From the NCBI RefSeq assembly GCF_000455485.1, contig NZ_CBQR020000149.1:61190-125189 (forward strand): 64,000 nt of DNA, given 5' to 3'. Of this stretch, positions 44,598 to 53,240 are shown in pieces. Made by a program: the position numbers and the translations under genes. This DNA is from Gorillibacterium massiliense (GTDB taxonomy: Bacteria > Bacillota > Bacilli > Paenibacillales > NBRC-103111). How positions within the stretch are numbered: position 1 is the first letter of the stretch; every line of letters begins with the position of its first letter. The notes below the pieces were generated by a model. That model was not told where the DNA came from and did not search any database. It saw nothing but the letters and a program-made list of their open reading frames with translations.

Positions 44598-45947
44598 GTG
44601 AAGAGAAAAGCGGAAATATGGCTGACGACAGTAGATCAGGAGCATATGTTGGCTCGGCAGGAGGATGCGGAATTTGTGGATGGAGCGACAGTCGCCACTC
44701 CGGCGGATTACACCGTTCGGGTCGATCCAGAGCGGCAATATCAGGAGATGGATGGCTTTGGCGCATCCTTTACGGACGCATCAGCTTATTTGGCGGTGAA
44801 GAGTCTAGGCGAAGAAGCACGCAAGATGATGATGCGGAAGCTGTTCGACCCCGCGGAAGGCATCGGTATGACCATGCTGCGCCAGCCTATGGGCGCTACG
44901 GATTATACGACCGAGATTTACAGCTACAACGATCTGCCGGATGGTGAGGAGGACTTTGCGCTGGCGCGCTTTTCTATCGACCATGACCGGGACTATGTGA
45001 TTCCGGCGGTGAAAGAGGCGCTATCCATCAATCCGCAGATCAAAGTAATGGCTTCTCCGTGGAGCGCCCCGGGTTGGATGAAGACGTCGGGTCACATGGT
45101 CACCGGGACGCTGCGTCCGGAGTGCTATGGCGTCTATGCCGAGTACTTCGTCAAGTTCATCCAGGCTTATGAAGCGGAAGGGATTCCGATTTTTGCGGTA
45201 ACGGTACAAAACGAGCCGGGCTACGGCCCAGGCCACTACCCTGGCATGGTGATGAAGCCGGAGGAGGAGCTGCGGTTCATCCGCGACTATCTGGGCCCGG
45301 CTTTCCGGCGAGCAGGTATTCATGCCCTCATCATGTGCTACGACCATAATTGGGACGTACCGTCCCATCCGCTGGCGATATTGAAAGACCCGGAAGCGGC
45401 CCAATATGTCGCTGGGGTGGCGTGGCATGTTTACGGCGGCAATCCGGATGCGATGTCCCTCGTTCACGACGCGTTCCCGGAAAAAGGCGCATGGTTCACC
45501 GAAGCCTCAGGAGGCGAATGGATACCACCCTTCCGCACGGCTTATCTGGATCAGATGCGCAACGTCATCGCCGTCCCCCGGAACTGGGGCAAGTCCGTTG
45601 TCTGGTGGAACGTGGCGTTGGATGAAGTCAACGGGCCGACGGTGCTGCCACACAGCACCTGCCGGGGCGTGGTGAAGATCGTGCAGGAAACGGGCGAGAT
45701 CATCTACAACCTTGATTATTACACTATGGGACATATCAGCAAATTCGTGCAGCCAGGCGCTAGGCGCGTCGAATCCGATCATTATTTCGATGAACTGGAA
45801 ACCGTGGCGTTCCTTAATCCCGATGAGTCCAAGGCGCTGATTGCATCCAATCGCACGGCGGAAGCGAAAACCATCGAGGTGGCGGCAGACGGAGGCGTTT
45901 TCCAGTATACCCTTCCGGGAGAAAGTTCGATTACAGCCAGGTGGTAG
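44598..45947 (+). CDS. GH30 glycoside hydrolase, second paralog, cytoplasmic
   Basis: The 449-residue enzyme begins at GTG (GGAGG is 11 nt upstream). It has YQEMDGFGASFTDASAYLA, acid/base Glu206 (VQNEP), nucleophile Glu302 (WFTEAS) and the C-terminal GH30 beta-domain (NRTAEAKTIEVA). No signal peptide. It shares fold and catalytic spacing with the GH30 enzyme at 18.5 kb but is clearly diverged. Within the operon it would cleave the imported oligosaccharide, plausibly a beta-glucosidic one. Confidence 0.9.
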   Translation: MKRKAEIWLTTVDQEHMLARQEDAEFVDGATVATPADYTVRVDPERQYQEMDGFGASFTDASAYLAVKSLGEEARKMMMRKLFDPAEGIGMTMLRQPMGATDYTTEIYSYNDLPDGEEDFALARFSIDHDRDYVIPAVKEALSINPQIKVMASPWSAPGWMKTSGHMVTGTLRPECYGVYAEYFVKFIQAYEAEGIPIFAVTVQNEPGYGPGHYPGMVMKPEEELRFIRDYLGPAFRRAGIHALIMCYDHNWDVPSHPLAILKDPEAAQYVAGVAWHVYGGNPDAMSLVHDAFPEKGAWFTEASGGEWIPPFRTAYLDQMRNVIAVPRNWGKSVVWWNVALDEVNGPTVLPHSTCRGVVKIVQETGEIIYNLDYYTMGHISKFVQPGARRVESDHYFDELETVAFLNPDESKALIASNRTAEAKTIEVAADGGVFQYTLPGESSITARW

Positions 45948-45970
45948 CATAAGCGCATCTTGCAACAAGG

Positions 45971-46010
45971 AAACCCGGTTACAGCCTGATTGGCTGCATC
46001 CGGGTTTTTC
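45971..46010 (+). terminator. Terminator of the GH30 cassette operon
   Basis: AAACCCGG / CCGGGTTT with an inner CAGCC / GGCTG stem and a following TTTTTCTTTTT run. Confidence 0.9.
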
Positions 46011-46044
46011 TTTTTGCATTATACCAGATCCATTTGCGGGCATG

Positions 46045-46068
46045 AAAAAATCGCAGCCACAGGCTGCG
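46045..46068 (-). terminator. Terminator of tRNA-Pro copy 2
   Basis: CGCAGCC / GGCTGCG stem with a 3-nt loop, followed on the minus strand by GATTTTTT. Confidence 0.8.
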
Positions 46069-46085
46069 AATCGTTGATGAAGGTA

Positions 46086-46162
46086 TGGTCGAGACGACAG
46101 GATTTGAACCTGCGACCTCTTGCTCCCGAAGCAAGCGCTCTACCAAGCTGAGCCACGTCTCG
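46086..46162 (-). tRNA. tRNA-Pro (anticodon CGG), copy 2
   Basis: The 77-nt gene is identical to the copy at 39337-39413 over its full length, including the encoded CCA. Its promoter again carries CTGTGCTATACTA. The sequences just outside the gene are related but not identical between the two copies. Confidence 0.95.
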
Positions 46163-46398
46163 ATGGGATAAAAGAAACAAGTAATATGTAGTATAGCACA
46201 GTTGTTGGATCGTGAAAAGAAAGCCCCCTTCGAAATAAGGGCTGCAGATCTGCCCTGATCGGATGATAGTCCCGGTTAGGGCCGTTTTTTTGCAGAACCA
46301 TGGCGAAATATGGATATTTATACTACTTATTTCACAGACACCCTGAGACTAATGAATTATCCTGTATCTGTAAATAAAACCATAAGGGAGGAATGTTC

Positions 46399-47274
46399 AT
46401 GGAATGTACGCATTGTGGGTATTTAAATCAGGGAGGGAATTTCTGTATTAAATGCGGTACGCGGTTTGAAAAGACACCAGCAGCTGATAGTGCGATGAGA
46501 TCGGAAGGTATAGAAGCAGTTGACGGTCCAGTTACCGTTGGCGTACCTGCCGGAGAGTTGGGGACGGACAAACCTTGGAGCGCTTCGGAAGTTCAAGTGC
46601 AGCCTCAACCTAATGTGGCAAACGATATTGTGCAAACAGTAAAAGAAGGTGCGGTGACGTACCTGCATTTTGTTCGGGATGCATTACGGAAGCCTGCGGC
46701 AGTCGGCATGAGTGCCAGTCGAGGGACTTTTACTAACGCAGTCATTACCTTCGTACTGTTTTCGATTCTTACGCCTCTCTTTACGTTTAGTTTGCTGAAA
46801 CAGGTGATCAGCGGCATTCAGGGCATTTTTGAGGTGAAGGTTTCATTTGGCACGGTTGTAGCGAGGCCGGCTGTTTTTTATGCGCTCTTTTTGTTTTTGG
46901 TTGCGCTGATCATCATGGGCGTGCTCTACCTGGGAAAAGTGCAAATTACATATAAACAGGCGGTCGCCCGTTTTGGCGCTCTCCTTGTGATACCTACAGT
47001 TTTGATGGCTGCGGCCATCGTGATTTCGCTGCTTCATGCCAACTTTTTCCTAAAGGTCGCATCATCCTTGAGCGGTTTAGGGATGCTCGGCGTTCTGATC
47101 GCTATTGTGATTACTGCATATAGCTTCAAGCGCAACAGCGAGGGCGGGCTCGACTCGTTTTACGTGGTACTGTTAACGTTCGTCGGCATCGGGATTGTGC
47201 TATCTTTGTTCGGCAACTACATGGTACACTCTTTCATCAATTCGATGCAGGATACGTTTGGCGTCAATTTCTGA
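46399..47274 (+). CDS. Zinc-ribbon polytopic membrane protein
   Basis: The 291-residue protein starts with a four-Cys zinc ribbon (CTHCGYLNQGGNFCIKCG), followed by a linker of about 60 residues and about five predicted membrane helices from residue about 110 to the end (FVLFSILTPLFTFSLL; AVFYALFLFLVALIIMGVLY; others). GGGAGG is 8 nt before the chosen ATG. The function is unknown. It is cotranscribed with the next zinc-ribbon gene, 30 bp away. Confidence 0.8.
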   Translation: MECTHCGYLNQGGNFCIKCGTRFEKTPAADSAMRSEGIEAVDGPVTVGVPAGELGTDKPWSASEVQVQPQPNVANDIVQTVKEGAVTYLHFVRDALRKPAAVGMSASRGTFTNAVITFVLFSILTPLFTFSLLKQVISGIQGIFEVKVSFGTVVARPAVFYALFLFLVALIIMGVLYLGKVQITYKQAVARFGALLVIPTVLMAAAIVISLLHANFFLKVASSLSGLGMLGVLIAIVITAYSFKRNSEGGLDSFYVVLLTFVGIGIVLSLFGNYMVHSFINSMQDTFGVNF

Positions 47275-47304
47275 TGGAAGTACGATTAAGCTTGGAGGTT
47301 TGAC

Positions 47305-48759
47305 ATGGGATATTGCAACCATTGCGGGAGCGCGCTTCCGCCTGAAAGCTTGTATTGCCCCGAGTGCGGAACGAAGGTAGAAAACGATGCCGCTGATTTC
47401 ATCACGGTACCGCAGGCAGTTGTTAGAACACCTCGGAAGCCTATCAACCGGAAAATGATTTGGTGGCTAGGTGGGATCGTTGCGGCTGTTATTATTTTAG
47501 TAGGCTTGTATATGGTAGGAGCCTCGTTGTCGGATAAAGATCGGATGCTGCACCAATTTGAAGCTGCGGTTAAGGCAGGGGATAGCGGCAAGCTGGAGCA
47601 CATGCTGGTAACGGATGACAAAGGGATAACCGGAAAGAAAATGGCGGAGAGCTTGATCAGCGCAAATAAAAATTATCCATCCTTCTTAAGCGATCTGATG
47701 ACCAGCTTGAAGGCTCAGTCCAAACAAATGGATTCGAAGGGGAAAAGCAAGAAGACGGTTTTTGATTTGGACGAGCTGTTTGGCGAAGGCCAGACGAATA
47801 CTCTGCTTACTCTGAAAAAACAGGGAAAATCGCTGTTGCTTTATGACCGTTATGTTTTGCAGCTGCAGCCATACCGGCTGAGCGTAACCACGAATTTGGA
47901 GAATACCGCGATTTATGTAGATGGTGTTCAGGTCGGAACGGTCAAGGGTGAATATGGCACCCAAGAGGTGGAAGGGCTGCTTCCCGGCCTGCATAAAGTG
48001 AAGGCGACTTATACCGGCGATTTTGCGAGCTTTGACAAGGAAGAGGGCGTTGATTTATTTTCAATGGCCGATCAGCATGCCCAGCTTACCTTGAACCTGC
48101 CAGGTGATTTCGTTTATCTGAAGACTAATTATGATGGGGCAGCCGTTTATTATCTGGACGACAAGGACGTGACATCGTTGGTGAGGGAGGGGAAAGCAAT
48201 CGGACCGATCGCTTATGACGGGACGCATAAGGCGGTGGCTGAAGTGCTGTTTCCATGGGGTAAAATGAAGTCGGACGAGGTTGTCGTGGATCAAATGTAT
48301 AATACTTTGACAATTAACCCGCTCTCGGCTGAAGTGAAGGATCAGATCATGGCGGCGGTGGCGAGCTTTTACAAGAGCTGGGCTCTTGCTTACACAAGCT
48401 TTGACCCCTCTCAATTAAAGAATGTAGACGCTGATTGGGCGATGTCTCTTACCGATTCCATCAACGAGAGCAAGGAAGCGGGGGACCGCGTGATCATAAC
48501 CAGCAAAAGTATTACCTTCGATCTGGACAGCTTCGATCTTCAAGAGAATAGCGACGGGTATCGCGTTTCGGTGGATGCGCGGAATTTGGATAACGGGATT
48601 TCGTATAACAATACTTATTCGGAGGCACCACCGGCGTCGGACTATGAGAACGACCGTACGTTCAAGCTTGCTTTTCGCGATAAGGAGTGGAAAGTATTAG
48701 GGGCTTCTACAACGTATTATTTCAATGATGCACATACGAAGGTCATCAACAACCCGTAA
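47305..48759 (+). CDS. TcaA/YvbJ-like zinc-ribbon membrane protein
   Basis: The 484-residue protein has an N-terminal zinc ribbon (CNHCGSALPPESLYCPECG), one membrane helix (about 50-71) and a large extracytoplasmic part with several repeated small domains, ending in an NTF2-like segment (FYKSWALAYTSFD). This is the TcaA/YvbJ layout; TcaA in Staphylococcus affects glycopeptide sensitivity and cell-envelope properties. It lies 30 bp after the other zinc-ribbon gene, with TTGGAGG upstream. The name rests on architecture, not on measured similarity. Confidence 0.75.
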   Translation: MGYCNHCGSALPPESLYCPECGTKVENDAADFITVPQAVVRTPRKPINRKMIWWLGGIVAAVIILVGLYMVGASLSDKDRMLHQFEAAVKAGDSGKLEHMLVTDDKGITGKKMAESLISANKNYPSFLSDLMTSLKAQSKQMDSKGKSKKTVFDLDELFGEGQTNTLLTLKKQGKSLLLYDRYVLQLQPYRLSVTTNLENTAIYVDGVQVGTVKGEYGTQEVEGLLPGLHKVKATYTGDFASFDKEEGVDLFSMADQHAQLTLNLPGDFVYLKTNYDGAAVYYLDDKDVTSLVREGKAIGPIAYDGTHKAVAEVLFPWGKMKSDEVVVDQMYNTLTINPLSAEVKDQIMAAVASFYKSWALAYTSFDPSQLKNVDADWAMSLTDSINESKEAGDRVIITSKSITFDLDSFDLQENSDGYRVSVDARNLDNGISYNNTYSEAPPASDYENDRTFKLAFRDKEWKVLGASTTYYFNDAHTKVINNP

Positions 48760-48887
48760 GGCTGAAAAATGGCGCAGCATAAAGGGGTGCATCCATTTAT
48801 GGGTGAATGTCACCCGGCAAGCGTCCAATCTTCAGGCAATTGCTCTGCGTACAATACGGTATCTCTAACAGAGAGGAGCAAATAACC

Positions 48888-49001
48888 ATGGGATACGCAG
48901 GTGGCGTTGGTTGCGGAGTACCGGCATTTGGTAGCAGCATTGCTTTCATTTTGGTACTGTTTGTTTTGCTGGTCATCATTCTCCGGACGATTGCTTACTA
49001 A
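48888..49001 (+). CDS. YjcZ-family spore microprotein
   Basis: The 37-residue peptide has a Gly-rich head (MGYAGGVGCGVPAFGSS) and one hydrophobic helix (IAFILVLFVLLVIIL). YjcZ/SscA-family peptides are made in sporulation and found with the spore coat. GAGAGGAG precedes the ATG, and a terminator follows. A second member lies at 49801-49905 on the other strand. Confidence 0.85.
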   Translation: MGYAGGVGCGVPAFGSSIAFILVLFVLLVIILRTIAY

Positions 49002-49408
49002 GAAACCTTGAATCCCGGCTGCTTCTGAGCGCACGGGAGTGTCATCTGGGAACGGATGATGGACTAGAAGCTTCACCGAAAGGAGCCTCCAGACGGGGGC
49101 TCTTTTTGTGTAGTACGGCTCTAGTGGGGAGCAACCTTTTTCCGATTGTGGCCAAGGATGAAGTGAGGCTTGAAATTTCCGGGACTGCTTACGCGTATCT
49201 TCATCTTTTTGCGATTTCCGTCGATAAATTGGAATAATTGTTTATAGATAGTAGTAAAAATCACCGTTTCATTTGAAAAGTTGCATTATAGTAATCCTGT
49301 AAGTTGGTCCGACAAGCTTTCACTAATCGATAAATTGCTTTGCCAAAGTGGAGTGGGTTCCCGAGGCTTATATTCCAACAAGTGCTCTTAGCTTATTAAG
49401 GAAAGCAG
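49002..49408. other. Intergenic region
   Basis: After the terminator at 49083-49107 there are about 300 bp in which I see no supported gene or promoter. Confidence 0.5.
49083..49107 (+). terminator. Terminator after the YjcZ-family gene
   Basis: GAGCCTCC / GGGGGCTC with a 4-nt loop, followed by five T. Confidence 0.85.
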
Positions 49409-49555
49409 ATGATCCATATGAAGAATATCCTTGCATGGAATGCCGGCACAATAAATGAAGAGAAATATCGCTTGGCCCGCGGTATGTTTTATGGGACATT
49501 AATGGTGTTGCCTTTTTGGGCGCTGGTGGGGGTAATCATTTTTTTGGCGGTATGA
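49409..49555 (+). CDS. Small single-helix membrane protein
   Basis: A 48-codon frame has AAGGA 7 nt before its ATG, a polar N-terminal half (NAGTINEEKYRLARG) and a C-terminal hydrophobic helix (TLMVLPFWALVGVIIFLAV). The polar-then-hydrophobic layout is that of a small membrane protein, but no family is recognised and no terminator follows closely. Confidence 0.45.
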   Translation: MIHMKNILAWNAGTINEEKYRLARGMFYGTLMVLPFWALVGVIIFLAV

Positions 49556-49566
49556 GGAGATGGCTT

Positions 49567-49627
49567 TGACGAGCCTCTATCGGTTCGAATCGGCCTCTCG
49601 GCGACTCTCTTTATGCTTGAAAATGGG
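49567..49627 (+). repeat. Degenerate copy A of a tRNA-Arg 3'-end-like element
   Basis: This stretch reads GACGAGCCTCTATCGGTTCG and continues with AATCGGCCTCTCGGCGACTC; it is about 85% identical by eye to 50323-50384 (copy B). Both resemble the T-arm and 3' acceptor end of the tRNA-Arg gene at 50392-50468, in inverse orientation to it. Confidence 0.55.
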
Positions 49628-49750
49628 TTATACCTTTCTGAAAAGGGACCTGGCGCAGTCTCGAGTAACATCGGGCTAATAAACATAAAAAAACCTCTAT
49701 TCCGATTAGATCGTTTTGACACTCAGATTAGAGGCGGATAGCATAACAAA

Positions 49751-49776
49751 ACCCCGCTAGCTTAGGCTGGCGGGGC
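49751..49776. terminator. Bidirectional terminator left of the second YjcZ-family gene
   Basis: CCCCGC-AGC / GCT-GCGGGG stem with one mismatch; T runs on both sides (TTTTGTT on the minus strand, six T on the plus strand). Confidence 0.8.
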
Positions 49777-49800
49777 TTTTTTGTTGGATGACAATACAAT

Positions 49801-49905
49801 TTAAATAACAAAGGTTCCAAGGATGATAACCAACAGAATAAATAGTACAAGAACAAAAGCAGAGATTGATCCGCCTCCTGTTGCTGGGACGCAACCGTAT
49901 GACAT
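49801..49905 (-). CDS. YjcZ-family spore microprotein, second copy
   Basis: A 34-residue peptide, MSYGCVPATGGGS followed by a hydrophobic helix (FVLVLFILLVIILGTF), is nearly the same in design as the one at 48888-49001. GGAAAGGAGAGG precedes the ATG, and a strong terminator follows. These two inverted paralogs probably belong to the spore-coat-associated class. Confidence 0.85.
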   Translation of the reverse strand: MSYGCVPATGGGSISAFVLVLFILLVIILGTFVI

Positions 49906-50391
49906 GCTTTTTCACCTCTCCTTTCCGCAAACATGGTACAGCATATGCTGAATTACATAGTAGGATTGGATGTTTTACACGACATATGCGATTTGGTGAT
50001 CAAGCACCTAATTCCAAGCCGATTTATGAATTTCTATCAATTCAAACTACAGGGGCGTCATGCGAGCGGAGATAAGCATCAAATTGACGGAGTATGTTGG
50101 GGAACTGCTGGGTAAACTTCGGAGGGATTCGCCGACGGATTTAAATTAATCAAATGCAGCGTGAAAACCCGTTCCCAAACCACTTTCTGGGCTTGGAATA
50201 AGTTTTTTACACAAAAATAAAAACCCTAAAATATCAAGGGCTTCCGTCGAATGTAATGGCGTTCCCGATCGATACCGCCCCTGAGGGGCGGACTGCGAAG
50301 CAACGCTAACGAAGCGGATGCTCCGACGAACCTCTACCGGTTCGAATCAGCCTCTCGGGAACTCTTTTATGCCTAAAAATGGGCATAAAAA
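49906..50391. other. Intergenic region with tRNA-derived repeats
   Basis: The 486-bp gap holds copy B of the tRNA-Arg 3'-like element (50323-50384) and the 14-bp AATGGCGTTCCCGA at 50255-50268, which recurs at 50390-50403 as the tRNA-Arg 3' end. A 60-codon plus-strand frame at 49933-50115 has no ribosome site, and I do not call it. Confidence 0.5.
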
Positions 50392-50403
50392 TGGCGTTCC
50401 CGA
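50255..50403. repeat. tRNA-Arg 3'-end direct repeat and inverted copy B
   Basis: AATGGCGTTCCCGA occurs at 50255-50268 and again at 50390-50403, where it is the 3' end of tRNA-Arg. Between them, 50323-50384 carries the inverted, degenerate copy (GGTTCGAATC then CCTCTCGGGAAC). Confidence 0.6.
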
Positions 50404-50468
50404 GAGGATTCGAACCTCCGACCTGCAGTTTAGGAAACTGTCGCTCTATCCTACTGAGCTACGGGAAC
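50392..50468 (-). tRNA. tRNA-Arg (anticodon CCT)
   Basis: The 77-nt gene has acceptor GTTCCCG / CGGGAAC, D-stem GCTC / GAGC, anticodon loop TTCCTAA (CCT, reading AGG), T-loop TTCGAAT, discriminator G and an encoded CCA. The outermost anticodon-stem pair is an A-C mismatch. Its promoter has TACAAT in CTGTGCTACAAT, like the two tRNA-Pro promoters. Confidence 0.93.
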
Positions 50469-50533
50469 GCAGCATTACTCATTGTAGCACAGAGGCTTTT
50501 CTCTCCGCAATAGGAGGGAAAAGCCTCTTCTTG

Positions 50534-53176
50534 TCACAGCAGAAACTGCTGCTCAATTTTCTCTGGGCGGTCCGGGCGGCCGATGAAGTAGCCTTGGACC
50601 TCGTTGCAGCGGTTGGATTTTAAGAAGTCCATTTGTTCTTTCGTTTCGACGCCTTCGGCAATGACGGTCAGGTGCAGGCTCTTGGCCATGGTAATGATGG
50701 CTGTGACGATCTCGGCATCCGTGTTGTTGATGAAAATATCCCGGATGAACGAGCGGTCGATTTTGAGGGCGTGGATCGGCAGCCGGTTCAAGTAGCTGAG
50801 GGACGAATACCCGGTGCCAAAGTCGTCGATGGAGATGTACACGCCCATTTCCTTCAACCTCTGCAAAATGCCGATAACCTGGTCGTGATGTTTCATAACC
50901 GATTCGGTGATCTCCAGCTCCAGATGCGTGGGCTCAAGGCCTTCCTCCTGCAAAATGGTGGCAACCAGATCAGGAAGATGCTTGTCCTGCAACTGCTTCA
51001 CGGACAAGTTCACCGCCATCCGACCTACGGCGACTCCAGCGTCCAACCATTTGCGAAGCTGGCGGCAGGCATGCTGCAATACCCAGGCACCGATATCGAT
51101 GATCAAGCTGGTTTCTTCGGCAATGGGGATGAACTTGTCCGGCGGCACCGGTCCCCATTCGGGATGGCTCCAGCGCAGCAGTGCTTCGAACCCGGTGATG
51201 CTGCCATCCTCGAGCTTACGCTTCGGTTGATATTCCAGATGGAAATCGTCGTTTTCCAGGGAATTGCGGAGACCTTTGTCGATCTCCAGCTTATATTGGA
51301 CGGTTTCGTTCATTTCCTGGGTGAAAAAGCGGTATTGGTTCTTCCCGTTGATTTTGGCATAGTACATGGCGGTATCCGCGTTTTTGATCAGGGTTTCTTC
51401 ATCATCCCCGTCCTCCGGGTAGAAGCTGATACCGATGCTGGGGGTGGAGAAAAATTCATGGCCGTTCAGGTGATATTTCCGCCCCAGGCTCTTTTTGATC
51501 CGGTTTGCCACCGCTTCGGTTTCGTCAAGATTGGCTCCTTCGAGGATGACGGTGAATTCGTCGCCACCCAGGCGGGAAACGGTATCTCCTTCACGGACGC
51601 AGGCGGTCAGGCGGGTAGCCGCATCAATCAAAAGCTGGTCGCCTATGTCGTGGCCCAGGGAATCGTTGATTAACTTAAACTGGTCGAGGTCGATGAATAT
51701 AACCGCTAACCGCCGGCCGTAACGCTTTGCTCCGGCGAGGGAGATCTTCAGGCGATCATAGAACAGCCTTCGGTTAGGCAGCCCTGTTAAGGAATCGTGG
51801 AAGGCGTAATGGCGAATTTCCTCTTCATACCGTTTACGTTCGCTGACGTTACGGAAAACGAGCACCACTCCGAGAATCACTCCATCATCGTCGTGGATCG
51901 GCGATGCGCTGTCGTCGATGGGGATTTCCGGTCCATCCTTTGGCAGCAGCACTGTATTAAAAGGCAGCGTGGCGATGGAATCCGTTTGGATGGCTTGGTA
52001 AATAGGGTTTGTCACCGGCTGCCGCGTTTCTTCGTGAACGATGGGGAAGACCATCTCGATGGGCTGCCCCACCGCTTCCTTCCACGCCCAATTGCACAGC
52101 TTTTCCGCAACGGGATTCATGTAGGTGATGCGGCCTGTGGCATCAGTAGAAATCACGCCGTCGCCGATGCTATCCAAGGTTGTGGCAAGATGCTTGCGAC
52201 TTTCCCTCAGGGCTACCTCGGTCTTTTTGATGGCGGTAATGTCAAAAATCGCCCCGATGACCTTCACGACCTCGCCGCTCATGTCATGGATCGGGCGGCA
52301 GGATTCCCGCACCCAGATGGGTTTTCCATCCGCACGGGTATACTGGATTTCCAGGCTGTAGCGCTGCCCGTTGCGCAGGGCTTGGCTTCCTTTTTCCAGC
52401 TCGGCTGTGGTCTCGGGCCGAAGCAGCTCCGACCGCCAGTTGAAGGCATTTTGCGTAAGGACTCGGCGGGAATAGCCGGTCAACGTCTCCATGCCGCTGG
52501 AGAAGACCGCTTCCCCTGTGGCCAGATTTAAGCTCCAGATGGCGGCTTCGACGTTATCGAAAATTTGCTCCAGCTCCGCCTGTTTCTTTTGTAGCTCCTG
52601 GGCATCCTGGTCGGCGCGTTCTAAATAACGGGCGAAAAAGAATGCCAGCGGTCCCATCACACCGGTGAATAGCCAAAAATTGACGAGAACATGTTTAAGC
52701 TCGTTCGTATTGGATAGAAGAAAAAGAAACGGCACACTTCCCATTACCAGGTTCAGCATGATCATGGCGGTGCTTTGCTTCCACGGGGTAACCCGCCATT
52801 TTTTCCGGATGAGAATGCTGAGGGAAAGTAGGAGAACCAATATGGTTAACGCAAAATAAGTGGAATTACTGATTGGGAAAAACAGCAAACGGAACAGTCC
52901 AATCATCACAGCGGCGATTATCGCCGGGACCATCCCCCCGAACATGACGGCGAGAATGACGACCAACAGCCGCAAATCCATGATGATTTTCGTGTCCTGT
53001 ACATGAACGGTAAAATACATCAGCAGCATGCCAAGCATACCGTAGCCAATCCCCTGCAAAAGAGAATGAAGGATCGTTGTGGTTTTGCGCAGCTTGATGA
53101 TTTTATTTAGCAATGGATTGATCAGAAAGAGGCCGGAAACCAAAATGGAGCCGTTAATCAGAAGATCGCGAAACAA
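50534..53176 (-). CDS. Membrane-bound PAS-PAS-GGDEF-EAL cyclic-di-GMP protein
   Basis: The 880-residue protein starts at TTG and has an N-terminal 5TM-LYT-type membrane domain (about 1-185), two PAS domains (about 205-320 and 330-450, the first with a PAC segment), a GGDEF domain with an intact GGDEF motif (537-541) and an EAL domain with EAL at 664-666 and later motifs (DDFGTGYSSLSYL; KIDRSF; EGVET). Both halves look complete, so it could make or degrade cyclic di-GMP, or only one activity may dominate. The 5TM-LYT domain in LytS-type sensors may bind a cell-wall- or membrane-related signal. Confidence 0.93.
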   Translation of the reverse strand: MFRDLLINGSILVSGLFLINPLLNKIIKLRKTTTILHSLLQGIGYGMLGMLLMYFTVHVQDTKIIMDLRLLVVILAVMFGGMVPAIIAAVMIGLFRLLFFPISNSTYFALTILVLLLSLSILIRKKWRVTPWKQSTAMIMLNLVMGSVPFLFLLSNTNELKHVLVNFWLFTGVMGPLAFFFARYLERADQDAQELQKKQAELEQIFDNVEAAIWSLNLATGEAVFSSGMETLTGYSRRVLTQNAFNWRSELLRPETTAELEKGSQALRNGQRYSLEIQYTRADGKPIWVRESCRPIHDMSGEVVKVIGAIFDITAIKKTEVALRESRKHLATTLDSIGDGVISTDATGRITYMNPVAEKLCNWAWKEAVGQPIEMVFPIVHEETRQPVTNPIYQAIQTDSIATLPFNTVLLPKDGPEIPIDDSASPIHDDDGVILGVVLVFRNVSERKRYEEEIRHYAFHDSLTGLPNRRLFYDRLKISLAGAKRYGRRLAVIFIDLDQFKLINDSLGHDIGDQLLIDAATRLTACVREGDTVSRLGGDEFTVILEGANLDETEAVANRIKKSLGRKYHLNGHEFFSTPSIGISFYPEDGDDEETLIKNADTAMYYAKINGKNQYRFFTQEMNETVQYKLEIDKGLRNSLENDDFHLEYQPKRKLEDGSITGFEALLRWSHPEWGPVPPDKFIPIAEETSLIIDIGAWVLQHACRQLRKWLDAGVAVGRMAVNLSVKQLQDKHLPDLVATILQEEGLEPTHLELEITESVMKHHDQVIGILQRLKEMGVYISIDDFGTGYSSLSYLNRLPIHALKIDRSFIRDIFINNTDAEIVTAIITMAKSLHLTVIAEGVETKEQMDFLKSNRCNEVQGYFIGRPDRPEKIEQQFLL

Positions 53177-53240
53177 TTCTTCACCTGCTTAATATGAAAG
53201 TTCTACATTTATTCGACGAAAGACAACTTAATCCCTTTGT

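Noticed and set aside
49933-50115. 60-codon plus-strand frame
   Set aside because: No ribosome site and no recognisable features.
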